Shown: in pieces, positions 43,501 to 53,292 of the stretch | Numbering within the stretch: position 1 is the first letter of the stretch | Layout of the letters: each line of letters starts with the position of its first letter | Source of the DNA: Tissierellales bacterium | Lineage (GTDB): Bacteria > Bacillota > Clostridia > Tissierellales > Sedimentibacteraceae | Direction of reading: 5' to 3' | DNA: 64,000 nucleotides | Assembly (NCBI GenBank): GCA_018433765.1 | Contig: JAHDQO010000007.1 | Location: forward strand, 1-64,000 | Program-made: the position numbers and the translations under genes | Notes under the pieces: model-generated | The model's input: only the letters and a program-made list of their open reading frames with translations | Told to the model about the DNA's origin: nothing | Databases searched by the model: none

Positions 43501-44493
43501 TTAAGCTTTATTCAAAATAATAAACTCATGTAAATTATTTATTACTTCATCTACTATACTGCTGTCAACAATAAAACTAAAATATTGTTCATGAATTTCA
43601 TAATTTATGTAGCATATATTATTTTCTTCTAAATACTTTACTATTTTATTGTTGACTTTATAAGATATCTTTTTACCTATTAAACTAACTATAGATTTAC
43701 CTTTAATGTTTGAATCTTTTTTTGTTATTGATTGGACTCCTTCTTCATTACAATTTGAAATACAAGTACCCAAACAATTGTTAAAGGTAGATCGAATGTA
43801 AAGATTAGTACCTGCTTTTTGTGCTATTGTAACAGCTCTTGGATGTACTACTTTAGCTCCTTTCTCCGCTAATTTACAGCAGCTTTCATAGCTTATTTGT
43901 TCTATTAATTCTGCATCTTTAATCACATATGGGTCTGCAGTCATTACTCCTTCAACATCTGTATATATAATAATTTTTTCTGACTCTACTGCTGTTCCAA
44001 TAGCTACTGCTGATATATCACTACCTCCTCTTCCAAGCGTTGTAATATCACCAGTTTCTGATACACCTTGTGAACCTGCTATAATGGGAATATATCCTTC
44101 ATTTAAATATTTTTTTATTTTATTAGTGTCAACATATTTTACTTTAGCATCAAAATAATTGCTATTAGTAACTATTCCAGCTTGCTGTCCTGATAAACTC
44201 ACCGCTTTATATCCTCTACTAGTTAGTGTTGATGCTAATATTGATGCAGATATTATTTCTCCACAAGAATAAATCATATCCATTTCTCTTTTATTATTAG
44301 TTCCACTAATCCCTCTAACAAGATCCAATAATGTATCTGTAGCATATGCATCACCACTTCTTCCTATAGCTGATACTACAACTATTAATTTATATCCCAT
44401 ATTTATAGCTTTTATTATTTTTTTATAGACAAATTCTCTAGCTGTTTCTGTTGCTACTGATGTCCCACCAAATTTTTGAACAATAATTTTCAT
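43501..44493 (-). CDS. Aspartokinase, shortened regulatory region
   Basis: A 330-residue enzyme that phosphorylates aspartate to 4-phospho-aspartate, the entry to Asp-derived amino acids. The kinase domain (about 1-240) shows VQKFGGTSVA, GGSDISAVAIG, YTDVEGVMTADPYVI and the KGAKVVHPRAV element. Ordinary aspartokinases have about 400-450 residues with two ACT domains; here only about one ACT-like unit (about 260-330) remains. Lysine or threonine feedback may therefore be altered (inference). I use the ATG at 44493, giving the standard MKIIVQKFGGTSV start; the ATG at 44505 is directly against AAGGA. No lysine riboswitch is seen upstream. It may supply a building block to the peptide cluster. 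Confidence 0.88.
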   Translation of the reverse strand: MKIIVQKFGGTSVATETAREFVYKKIIKAINMGYKLIVVVSAIGRSGDAYATDTLLDLVRGISGTNNKREMDMIYSCGEIISASILASTLTSRGYKAVSLSGQQAGIVTNSNYFDAKVKYVDTNKIKKYLNEGYIPIIAGSQGVSETGDITTLGRGGSDISAVAIGTAVESEKIIIYTDVEGVMTADPYVIKDAELIEQISYESCCKLAEKGAKVVHPRAVTIAQKAGTNLYIRSTFNNCLGTCISNCNEEGVQSITKKDSNIKGKSIVSLIGKKISYKVNNKIVKYLEENNICYINYEIHEQYFSFIVDSSIVDEVINNLHEFIILNKA

Positions 44494-44763
44494 TTTTATT
44501 TTCATTCCTTGTATGACATATTTAGGTTAATAAAGGTAACCTGTAATCCTATTTGGGCTGCAATATTATGCATAACGGTAAATTCTATATCTTGACAGAA
44601 TTTTATTTTTATTATAGTATGAAATAAAAGGTTTATTTGTATATAATTAACAATATTCATCTATAAAAATGACATCTATTTAGCTATACCGTCTTTTTTG
44701 GTTTAGTAAATAACGGGAATAATTAATATATTTTGCTTATAATCTAATTGGAAGGAGTTAATG

Positions 44764-45603
44764 ATGGATTGGATTAATAGACTTAATGAGGCTATCAGCT
44801 ATATAGAAGGGAATCTTTACAATGAAATAAGCACTGATGAAATTAGCAAAATTGTAGTATGTCCTATAGGAGCCTTTCAAAGAACCTTTTCTTTGATGAC
44901 AGGAATTACTCTTAACGAATACATTCGCAGAAGAAAACTAACAAAAGCAGCTTTTGAATTACAATCTACAGATTGCAAAGTAATTGATGTAGCTTACAAA
45001 TATGGTTATACATCATCTGATGCATTCTGTGTTGCTTTTAAAAAAATGCATGGTGTTGCACCTATAACTGCTAAACATCAGAATACAACATTAAAGTCCT
45101 ATCCTAAATTATCCTTTACATTAAAAATAAAAGGAGATATAGAAATGAATTATCGAATTGTTGAAAGAGATGACTTTAAAGTTGTCGGAAAAACAGTAAC
45201 TTCTACATTAGAAGAAAACAAAGTACCTCAGTTCTGGGATAAGTGTAAGAAAGATGGTACTGTTGAAAAACTTATTGAAATTGGAAAAGACTCCACTACT
45301 CTTGGTCTATGCTATGGATATAACGATGAAAATATGAATGATTATATGGTTGGCGTTGAAACACAACATAATCCTATAGAAGACACTAAAGAGGTTAAAA
45401 TTTCAAAATCTAAATGGCTCGTTTTTGAATCTGTAGGTCCTATAAATCCTACACTTGGAAATACTTGGGGTAGAATATATGGTGAATTTCTACCACAGAG
45501 TGTTTATAAACAATCTAATAAGTTACCTACAATCGAAAAATACTTTGGCGGCGAAGTAAACTCTGATAATTATCGTGTAGAAATTTGGATCCCAATAGAT
45601 TAA
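44764..45603 (+). CDS. AraC-family regulator with GyrI-like effector-binding domain
   Basis: A 279-residue activator. The two helix-turn-helix motifs of AraC type are at the N-terminus (about 5-105: ISTDEISKIVVCPIGAFQRTF; VIDVAYKYGYTSSDAFCVAFKK). A GyrI-like/Bac_rhamnosid-type ligand domain follows (about 128-279: NYRIVERDDFKVVGKTV; WGRIYGEFLP). Such Rob/BltR-like regulators bind amphipathic drugs or metabolites. It faces the 3' end of the peptide synthetase operon and may regulate the cluster or respond to its product (inference). I prefer the second of two adjacent ATG codons (6 bp from AAGGAG). Confidence 0.88.
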   Translation: MDWINRLNEAISYIEGNLYNEISTDEISKIVVCPIGAFQRTFSLMTGITLNEYIRRRKLTKAAFELQSTDCKVIDVAYKYGYTSSDAFCVAFKKMHGVAPITAKHQNTTLKSYPKLSFTLKIKGDIEMNYRIVERDDFKVVGKTVTSTLEENKVPQFWDKCKKDGTVEKLIEIGKDSTTLGLCYGYNDENMNDYMVGVETQHNPIEDTKEVKISKSKWLVFESVGPINPTLGNTWGRIYGEFLPQSVYKQSNKLPTIEKYFGGEVNSDNYRVEIWIPID

Positions 45604-45655
45604 ATAATAGCATACGTTTTATAAGAAAGTAAAATAATTATAATAAAAATTTATA

Positions 45656-45686
45656 AGCGAGTGCAAAAATACAGCACTCGCTTTTA
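45656..45686 (+). terminator. Terminator of the AraC-type regulator gene
   Basis: A 9-bp perfect GC-containing stem (AGCGAGTGC/GCACTCGCT, 9-base loop) followed by TTTT. About 50 bp past the stop. Confidence 0.8.
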
Positions 45687-45822
45687 CTACTAAATAATCA
45701 CCACTATCTAATGAAATTATTTGAGTTTTTATTAGCAGAGCGCTCTTTCTTAATCAAAAAGCTTAATAAATTCTTCTATCATATCTTTAATTTCTGATTC
45801 ACTACCAATTTAATTAGATACA

Positions 45823-48800
45823 CTAGTGTCCACCCTTTTCCTTATAAATATACTCTGACATTTTAGTTATTGTCTTTGCTTCAAATAAATTTTCTATGTT
45901 AATGCTCGTATTATATAATTTTTGTATTCTAGAAAGCAACTGCATCATTTTCAGAGAATTGCCTCCCAGTTCAAAGAAATTATCATCTACACCCACTTTC
46001 TCAACTAAAAGTATATCCTGCCATATCTTAACCAGATTTTCTTCTATCTCATTACTTGGAGCCTTGTTTTCTCCCTGTTCTTCAAAAAGTTTATTTAATC
46101 CTTTATTCTCATCATGTGCAAAAATAGTATTATTAAAATTATATAAAAAAACTTGTTTTTTTTCATCTGTAAACATATCAATTTCAGATAATTTAATATT
46201 AGGGTTAGCCGTTATTATATTTAATATGTTTACAAAATGTTTTATAAAACCTTTTATAGTTTCTTCCTTAAAAAGCTTTGTACAATATTCAACTCTAAAG
46301 CATAGATTTTCATTATCATAAGCTTCAAGCATAATATCAAATTTAGAAATTCTGTTATCAAATCTATAAGGCGATAAGTAAAAATCTTTACAAGCTGTAA
46401 TTTCGGTTTTTACATTTTGTAATACAAGCATAGTATCAAATAGAGGGTTACGGCTTAAGTCTCTGTTAAGTTTTAACTTATCAACGAGTTTATCAAAAGG
46501 ATAATTTTGATTTTCGTAAGCTTTTATTGCATTTTCGCGTACACTTTTTAATAATTCACGAAAAGTAATATTACCTTTTGGATAATTCCTCATAGGAATA
46601 GTATTAACAAACATACCTATTACTTTTTCAATATCTGTATGAGGTCTTCCTATAATAGGCGAACCTACTATTATGTCTTCCTGTCCAGTATATTTATATA
46701 GTAATACATTATATGCAGCAAGTAATATCATATATAAGGTTGCATCGTTAATAGAAGCAAGTTTCCTCAATCTATCATCAAGATTATTTCCAGTTTCAAA
46801 ATAAATACTTCTTCCTTCATAATTCTTTACAACAGGTCTCTTATAATCTGTCGGCATATTAAGAACAGGTATTTTTTTACCCGAAATTTCTTCTAAATAT
46901 AGGTTTAGCCAGTAATCTTGCTGTTTTTTAAACAAATCACTATTACACATTTCATGCTGCCAAACTGTAAAATCTTTGTATTGAATTGGTAAAGGTTCTA
47001 ATGTTTCATTTTTATATAATTTCATAAGCTCATTAAAAAAGATATTAAGGGAAGTACCGTCTATTATAATATGATGTATATCAATAATCAGTAAATATCT
47101 ACCGTCTTCAAGTCCTATAAGTCCAGCTCTCATAAGAGGAACTTTACTTAGATCAAAAGGTCTAATGAATTTTCTAATTACACTGCTGGCTTCTTCTATG
47201 CTGTAGTTTCCAATATACTTAAGTTTTATATTAACATCCTTATAAATCTTCTGTACCAATTTATCATCAATAATAAGAAAAGATGTTCTAAGAGATTCAT
47301 GTCTTATAACAACCTTATTAAGAGCATCTTCTAATTTATTTTTATTAAATTTACCGTTGATATACATAATTATTGGCACATTATACGTTTTGTTTATACC
47401 CTCAAACTGACTTAATACGTATAGAGAGTTTTGCATTGGAGAAGTTATATAATAATCTTTTTCCTTAGCAGGTTTTATAGAAGAAAATTTTCTTGCTTTT
47501 GCTTTTGTTATATATTCAGATATTTGCTGTATAGTTGAAGTTTCAAATATCTGAGTAACTTTATAATCTACCTTGAATTCCTTTCTTACTCTCGAAGCAA
47601 ATACAATTGCTTTTATAGAGTTCCCCCCCAATTTAAAGAAATTATCTTTAATACCTATTTTATCTATTTTAAGTAACTCTCTCCATATTTTTATAAGACA
47701 TTTTTCAATATTATTAGTTGCCTTTACATAATTATATTTTTCATGTATGCTCTTTCTTGGGTCAGGAAGAACCTTTCTATCTATTTTACCATTAATTGTA
47801 AGAGGCAAGCTGTCCATATGTACGAAGAATGCTGGTATCATATAATCTGTAAGTTTATCTACTAAATATTCTCTAAGTTGTTTCGAGGTTAAATCTATGT
47901 CAGAAGTATAATAAGCACACAAGAATTTACTTTTATCATTATCTTCAAATGCAACTACACAAGCTTCTTTTACAGCTTTGTGTGAAGTTATATGATATTC
48001 TATTTCTCCAATCTCTATTCTATATCCTCTTATCTTTACTTGAAAATCCATCCTGCCCAAAAAATCAATGTTGCCATCCTCAAGAAGCCTAACTTTATCA
48101 CCGGTTTTATATAATTTTTTATTATTTTGCTTATCAATATCAAAACAATCATTAATAAATCTTTCTTCTGTAAGTTTTGGATTATTTAGATATCCTCTTG
48201 CAACACCATCTCCACCTACCCAGAGTTCTCCTGGTACTCCAATAGGCTGAAGTCTCCCATATTCATCTACTACATATGCAGTAGAATTAGCTATGGGTTT
48301 TCCTATAGGTATACTTTCGTTATACTGTCTGTCTATATTGAAAAAGGTGGAATAAGTAGTATTTTCTGTTGGTCCATAAGCGTTAATAATATTTACATCC
48401 TTACACTTATCTCTCACAATATTCATAATATCAGGTGTTAACGTATCGCCACCAACAAAGAGAGTTTTTAGTGAACTAAACATCTCCGGTTTTTGACTGG
48501 ATAATTGATTAAATAATGGTGTTGTAAGAAATAATATATCAATTTTGTTCCTAATTAATTCTATATTAAGCTTTTCAGGATCTATAATAGTAAATTCATC
48601 TGATAGATAGAGAGTAAGTCCATTTAATAAAATACCCCATATTTCAAATATAGATACATCAAAAACTGATGCGCAAGTCTTAAAACATCTGTCTCCTTCT
48701 TGAAACTTCATATAGTTCTGATTTTTAGTAAGCCTTACTACATTTTGATGTTCTATCATAACACCTTTAGGCATTCCTGTAGAACCAGATGTATATATAA

Positions 48801-50013
48801 TATTAGCAAGATTTTTTTTAGTCACTAATGGTTCTGCATAATAGGAATCTCTAAGATAAACAGCATCATCTTTAAGATCTATTATTGAAATATTATCTAT
48901 CAGCTTATTTGCTACTTCTTTATTATCAATTAATACAGCTTTTGCTAAACTGTCTTCTAACATGAATTTTACCCTGCTTTTAGGATATTTACAACTAATG
49001 GGAAGATACGCACCTCCAGCTTTAATTATAGCTAATGTACCCACAATCATTTCTATAGAAGTCTCTGCCATTATGCCAACTATATCATTAGGTTCTATCC
49101 CTTTTCTTATAAGATAAGCAGCAAGTTTGTCAGACTTTATATTTAACTCATTATATGAAAGCTTTTTATCCTTATATACAACAGCAGTAATTTCAGGAGT
49201 TTTTTTAACCTGTTCATCAAAAAGCTGACTAATAGATTTGTCTTCCGGATATTTTTTCTTGGTATTATTAAAGTTATAGAGTATCTGCTTTTTTTCCTCT
49301 ATCGTTAATATATCTATATCTGATAATTTTATATTAGGATTATTTATAACACTATTTAATATATTAATAAAATGCCCAATCATTCTCTCTATAGTTCGTT
49401 TTTTATATAATTTTATATTATAAGATAAACAACCTTTAATATGATTTTCTTCTATATTAAAATCAAAATTAATATCATATTTTGATAGATAAAGCTTTTT
49501 GCTTATATGAACATCTCTCATACTAACTACAACGTTAAATTTATTATAACCAATAATATCCATCATAGTATCATAAGATATATGAGAGTGATCACGTGCT
49601 TCTTTTACAGTACAGTTAGTATTTAATAAAAATTTATTAAAAGTCTGGTCTTTATCTGTTAAGCTTCTTATAGGGAGTATATTGAAAATTTTATCCTTAT
49701 TAATAAAAGGAGGAATACCTATTAATATATCTTTGTTGCCAGTATATCTATGTAAAAGCAGATTAACACATGCAAGTAGTATTACAAATACTTCCTTTGA
49801 TGATTCATCAGCTATAGTTCTTATCTTATTATTCAAAGTATTATTTAGTGTAAATTCAATTTTGCATAATCCATTCTCTGATGCTTTATTATTAGAATGA
49901 TACTTAGAATAATCTTTATAAACTGCACCCATTGCAATATCGCCAGACAACTTATTCTGCCAGTATTTTATCAAAGAATCTTTGGAATAAATATTATCAA
50001 AGTTATTACTCAC
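45823..50013 (-). CDS. Nonribosomal peptide synthetase: half-C, A, PCP, C, PCP (A domain deleted in last module)
   Basis: A 1396-residue synthetase. Order: a C-terminal-half condensation-like region (1-245, no HHxxxDG), adenylation domain (262-760; YTSGSTGMPKG, NAYGPTE, YKTGD, GYRIEIGEIE, NGKIDR), carrier protein with Ser799 (LGGNS), full condensation domain (853-1295; H980-H981...D985-G986), an A-domain stub (about 1300-1316, GLNKLFEEQ), then a carrier protein with Ser1353. By alignment to GrsA, A-domain pocket residues read D-V-F-L-F-G-A-T-Y; I assign no substrate. The last module must be loaded in trans. The start is GTG with AAAGGAG. It is the last gene of the operon as seen. Confidence 0.95.
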   Translation of the reverse strand: MSNNFDNIYSKDSLIKYWQNKLSGDIAMGAVYKDYSKYHSNNKASENGLCKIEFTLNNTLNNKIRTIADESSKEVFVILLACVNLLLHRYTGNKDILIGIPPFINKDKIFNILPIRSLTDKDQTFNKFLLNTNCTVKEARDHSHISYDTMMDIIGYNKFNVVVSMRDVHISKKLYLSKYDINFDFNIEENHIKGCLSYNIKLYKKRTIERMIGHFINILNSVINNPNIKLSDIDILTIEEKKQILYNFNNTKKKYPEDKSISQLFDEQVKKTPEITAVVYKDKKLSYNELNIKSDKLAAYLIRKGIEPNDIVGIMAETSIEMIVGTLAIIKAGGAYLPISCKYPKSRVKFMLEDSLAKAVLIDNKEVANKLIDNISIIDLKDDAVYLRDSYYAEPLVTKKNLANIIYTSGSTGMPKGVMIEHQNVVRLTKNQNYMKFQEGDRCFKTCASVFDVSIFEIWGILLNGLTLYLSDEFTIIDPEKLNIELIRNKIDILFLTTPLFNQLSSQKPEMFSSLKTLFVGGDTLTPDIMNIVRDKCKDVNIINAYGPTENTTYSTFFNIDRQYNESIPIGKPIANSTAYVVDEYGRLQPIGVPGELWVGGDGVARGYLNNPKLTEERFINDCFDIDKQNNKKLYKTGDKVRLLEDGNIDFLGRMDFQVKIRGYRIEIGEIEYHITSHKAVKEACVVAFEDNDKSKFLCAYYTSDIDLTSKQLREYLVDKLTDYMIPAFFVHMDSLPLTINGKIDRKVLPDPRKSIHEKYNYVKATNNIEKCLIKIWRELLKIDKIGIKDNFFKLGGNSIKAIVFASRVRKEFKVDYKVTQIFETSTIQQISEYITKAKARKFSSIKPAKEKDYYITSPMQNSLYVLSQFEGINKTYNVPIIMYINGKFNKNKLEDALNKVVIRHESLRTSFLIIDDKLVQKIYKDVNIKLKYIGNYSIEEASSVIRKFIRPFDLSKVPLMRAGLIGLEDGRYLLIIDIHHIIIDGTSLNIFFNELMKLYKNETLEPLPIQYKDFTVWQHEMCNSDLFKKQQDYWLNLYLEEISGKKIPVLNMPTDYKRPVVKNYEGRSIYFETGNNLDDRLRKLASINDATLYMILLAAYNVLLYKYTGQEDIIVGSPIIGRPHTDIEKVIGMFVNTIPMRNYPKGNITFRELLKSVRENAIKAYENQNYPFDKLVDKLKLNRDLSRNPLFDTMLVLQNVKTEITACKDFYLSPYRFDNRISKFDIMLEAYDNENLCFRVEYCTKLFKEETIKGFIKHFVNILNIITANPNIKLSEIDMFTDEKKQVFLYNFNNTIFAHDENKGLNKLFEEQGENKAPSNEIEENLVKIWQDILLVEKVGVDDNFFELGGNSLKMMQLLSRIQKLYNTSINIENLFEAKTITKMSEYIYKEKGGH

Positions 50014-50044
50014 TCTTAATTGCTCCTTTCTATATAATTAAAAT

Positions 50045-53000
50045 CTAAAATTTAAACTTAACTTTATCAAAATCAATTATCTTAGTACCTAACTTATTTC
50101 CCTTTTTCTTTTCTTTTATAATATAGTCTGAGATAGCCCTAACTGTAGGTATTTTAAAGATTTCAACCATTGGAACCTGTATCCCTATTTCTTTATGTAT
50201 TTTTGATGCACCTACTATGATTTTTAAAGAATTTGCTCCTAAATTAAATAGATTTTCAGTTACACTATAATCCTCAATATTAAGAATTAATTTCCATATT
50301 TTGTAGATTTTCTCTTCCATTTCACTTTCAGGTTTTGTATAAACTTTTGCAATATATTCACTTTTGTCAAATTCAGGCAAAGCACTTCTATCAATCTTAC
50401 CATTTGGATTTAAAGGCAGTTTGTCTATCTTTATAAAGTATGAAGGTATCATATATGAAGGAAGCTCTCTTGAAATAATCGCTTTTAACTCATCTATGTT
50501 TAATACGTTATCATAGACTATATATGCACATAAATATTTGCTGCCTGCTGAATCTTCTCTATCTATGACAGCTACATCCTTAATTCCCTGTTTTCGTATA
50601 ATAACATTCTCGATTTCTTCAAGCTCTATTCTATAACCTCTCATTTTTACCTGCTGATCTATTCTGCCCCTAAATTCTATATTTCCATCATACAGCCATC
50701 TCGCCAGATCACCAGTTTTGTATATTTTATCAGGAACATACGAACACTTTATAAACCTTTCTTTAGTCATCTCTTTATCCTTATAATAACCTCTTCCTAC
50801 TCCTTCTCCTCCAATATATAACTCACCATCTATACCTGGAGGTAATAACTTCATATTTTTATCTAGTATATATAGGTTAACATTATATATAGGCTTTCCA
50901 ATAGGTACAGGCATAGAAAAATCAATATTTTTTGTTTCTAGTCTATAATAAGAAGCTATATCTGTACATTCTGTCGGACCATAAGTATTTACTATTTGGG
51001 TCAGAAAATTATCAGAACAAATCCAAGATTTAAGTTTTAACAGGTTTATAGATTCTCCGCCTAGAAAAACATATTTAAGTGAACTTAATTTTCTATATTT
51101 AGTATCCTCATTAAAATTAATTAAAGGGTAAAAAACGCCTGGCGCACAATTTATTAATGTTATTTTTTCCCTTTCAATAATATCTGACATTGTATTATAA
51201 TCATAAGACCTAGAAGGATATAGATATAATTTTCCGCCAGTAATTAGGTTAGCAAATAGGTTTTTCTGTGCTAAGTCAAAACTTACAGGAGCTATTAATA
51301 AATTGCAATCATTACTGTTTATGGTAAATTCTTTCACATACCAATTTATCATATTAACAAAGGAATGAGCTTTTATCATGACTCCTTTAGGTTTTCCAGT
51401 AGATCCAGATGTGTATAAAACATACATTAGTCTATTTGGATTATATGTTAGATTAAGATTATCTATTGGTAAAGAACTATTTTTAACAATATCATTTATA
51501 AATACAACCTCACTACTACAATTAACGACTTCTCTATACTCTTTGTGACTAAGAATCATAGAAACATTTGAATTATTAATAATATAATTAACTCTATCTT
51601 GCGGACAGCTTATATCTACAGGTAGATATGCCGCTCCAGCCTTAAGTATGCCGAGTATTCCAATAATCATTTCAAGACTTCTTTCAATGATAATTCCTAC
51701 TATAGTCCCAGCTCCTACTCCTTTTTGTTTCAAATACCATGCAACTTTATTAGCTCTTTTATTAAGTTCGTTAAAACTCAATCGTCCATGTTCTGATACA
51801 AGAGCTATACTATTAGGTGTTTTTTTTACCTGCTCCTCAATAAGTCTATTTAGCGAAATGTTTTTAGGATAATTCATTCTAGTATTATTTAAATCATTTA
51901 ATAACTTATCTTCCTCTTGTGTAGATAGGATATTAATATCAGATAGTCTTTTTTCAGGTTCTTTTATTACTTGAGAAATTATATTTATATAATGCTTTGC
52001 CATCTGTTCTATTCTTTCTTTTTTGAACAAAGAAGCATTATAATCTATGATTATTTCAATTTCACCTGCACTTGTAGTATATATATCAGTTTTTATTCCA
52101 AAAGAAGTAATGTATGCATTAATATTATTATAATTAGTTAATTTCACCCCACCAAAATTAGCCTGATTTTCTTCTAATTCTTTTGAACCTAGAAATGTAA
52201 CCATTGTATCAAATATTGGATTGAACGAATTTTTTCTGATCAATGACATATGCTCAATCATTTTATCAAAAGGTAAATCTTGATTATTATATGCCCCCAT
52301 TATACGTTCATTAACATGGTCTATATATTCAATAAATGTTTTTTGGAAATTAAGCTTTACTCTTATGGGCAATATATTAATAAAAACCCCTATAATATTC
52401 TGAAGTCCTTTATAGTTTCTACCTGGAGAAACAGAACCTACTATAATATCATTCTGACCACTGTACTTTGCAAGTAACAATACATAGATAGAAAATAATA
52501 AACTGTATAGTGTCATATTATGCTTTCTTATATATTTTCTAACAATGCTATTTAACCCATTAGTTAGTTCCTTATTAATTATAAAAATAATCTCTTCTCC
52601 TTTTGGGTCATTGAGAATATTTTCAGGAAAATCAGGAGACAGATTTAATATAGGTATTTCATCTTTTAATATGCTCTGCCAGTATTTTTTCTGTGAGTCA
52701 AAATATCCTGTTTCTAGTAGTTTATCGTACCATACTGAATAATCTCTGTAACGTATATCTTCTTTTGGTAGAGGCTTTCCCTCATATGTATTAACTATTT
52801 CCTTAAAAAGTATACCAGTAGAGATACCATCACAGATAATATGATGAATAACAAATATAAAAAGATATCTATCCCCCTCTGTCTTAATTAGACAAGAGTT
52901 AGCTAAAGGTGGCTTGCTTAGGTCAAAAGGTTTTATTAAATTATGTATTAGATCTTTCTCTTTATCAAATTTTGTTTCAATATATTCTAATTGAAAATCC

Positions 53001-53287
53001 ACTTTCTTATGTATTATCGAAACCGGTTGTTTATCTATTATTCTAAAAGATGTTCTAAATGCTTCATGTTTTTTTACAACAGTTTCTACAGCCACCTTGA
53101 ATCTTTCTATATCAAGGTTTCCTTCTATAACCTTTATTATTGGAATATTATATCCTATATCCCCCTCTATATTATTTATAAATATACCTTTCTGTGATGG
53201 AGATAAAGGATAATATTCTCTATCTTCTACAGGTTTTATATTGGTAATTAAAGATAATTTACCAGTACTATCTTTATCAATACTCAT
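50045..53287 (-). CDS. Nonribosomal peptide synthetase module: C-A-PCP
   Basis: A 1080-residue single module. Condensation domain (24-465; YPLSPSQKGIF, H148-H149...D153-G154, FVINILPIR region) is followed by an adenylation domain (475-975; LYTSGSTGKPKG, NTYGPTE, YKTGDLARW, GYRIELEEIE, NGKIDRSALP) and a carrier protein with Ser1020 in LGANS. Pocket residues aligned to GrsA read D-L-K-N-F-G-T-D-I; the Asp that binds the alpha-amino group is present, and I make no substrate call. The condensation domain resembles LCL-type starters. GAGGAG precedes the ATG. It sits 31 bp before the next synthetase gene and 5 bp after the thioesterase gene. Confidence 0.95.
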   Translation of the reverse strand: MSIDKDSTGKLSLITNIKPVEDREYYPLSPSQKGIFINNIEGDIGYNIPIIKVIEGNLDIERFKVAVETVVKKHEAFRTSFRIIDKQPVSIIHKKVDFQLEYIETKFDKEKDLIHNLIKPFDLSKPPLANSCLIKTEGDRYLFIFVIHHIICDGISTGILFKEIVNTYEGKPLPKEDIRYRDYSVWYDKLLETGYFDSQKKYWQSILKDEIPILNLSPDFPENILNDPKGEEIIFIINKELTNGLNSIVRKYIRKHNMTLYSLLFSIYVLLLAKYSGQNDIIVGSVSPGRNYKGLQNIIGVFINILPIRVKLNFQKTFIEYIDHVNERIMGAYNNQDLPFDKMIEHMSLIRKNSFNPIFDTMVTFLGSKELEENQANFGGVKLTNYNNINAYITSFGIKTDIYTTSAGEIEIIIDYNASLFKKERIEQMAKHYINIISQVIKEPEKRLSDINILSTQEEDKLLNDLNNTRMNYPKNISLNRLIEEQVKKTPNSIALVSEHGRLSFNELNKRANKVAWYLKQKGVGAGTIVGIIIERSLEMIIGILGILKAGAAYLPVDISCPQDRVNYIINNSNVSMILSHKEYREVVNCSSEVVFINDIVKNSSLPIDNLNLTYNPNRLMYVLYTSGSTGKPKGVMIKAHSFVNMINWYVKEFTINSNDCNLLIAPVSFDLAQKNLFANLITGGKLYLYPSRSYDYNTMSDIIEREKITLINCAPGVFYPLINFNEDTKYRKLSSLKYVFLGGESINLLKLKSWICSDNFLTQIVNTYGPTECTDIASYYRLETKNIDFSMPVPIGKPIYNVNLYILDKNMKLLPPGIDGELYIGGEGVGRGYYKDKEMTKERFIKCSYVPDKIYKTGDLARWLYDGNIEFRGRIDQQVKMRGYRIELEEIENVIIRKQGIKDVAVIDREDSAGSKYLCAYIVYDNVLNIDELKAIISRELPSYMIPSYFIKIDKLPLNPNGKIDRSALPEFDKSEYIAKVYTKPESEMEEKIYKIWKLILNIEDYSVTENLFNLGANSLKIIVGASKIHKEIGIQVPMVEIFKIPTVRAISDYIIKEKKKGNKLGTKIIDFDKVKFKF

Positions 53288-53292
53288 TATAC

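Noticed and set aside
44506-44760. Possible lysine riboswitch before aspartokinase
   Set aside because: The region lacks the long conserved L-box helices and the terminator/antiterminator pair; only AT-rich sequence is seen.
45750-45812. Short minus-strand frame ending IEEFIKLFD between the AraC gene and the synthetase
   Set aside because: Only about 20 codons with a stop just upstream and no start; too short to distinguish from chance, though it might be debris.
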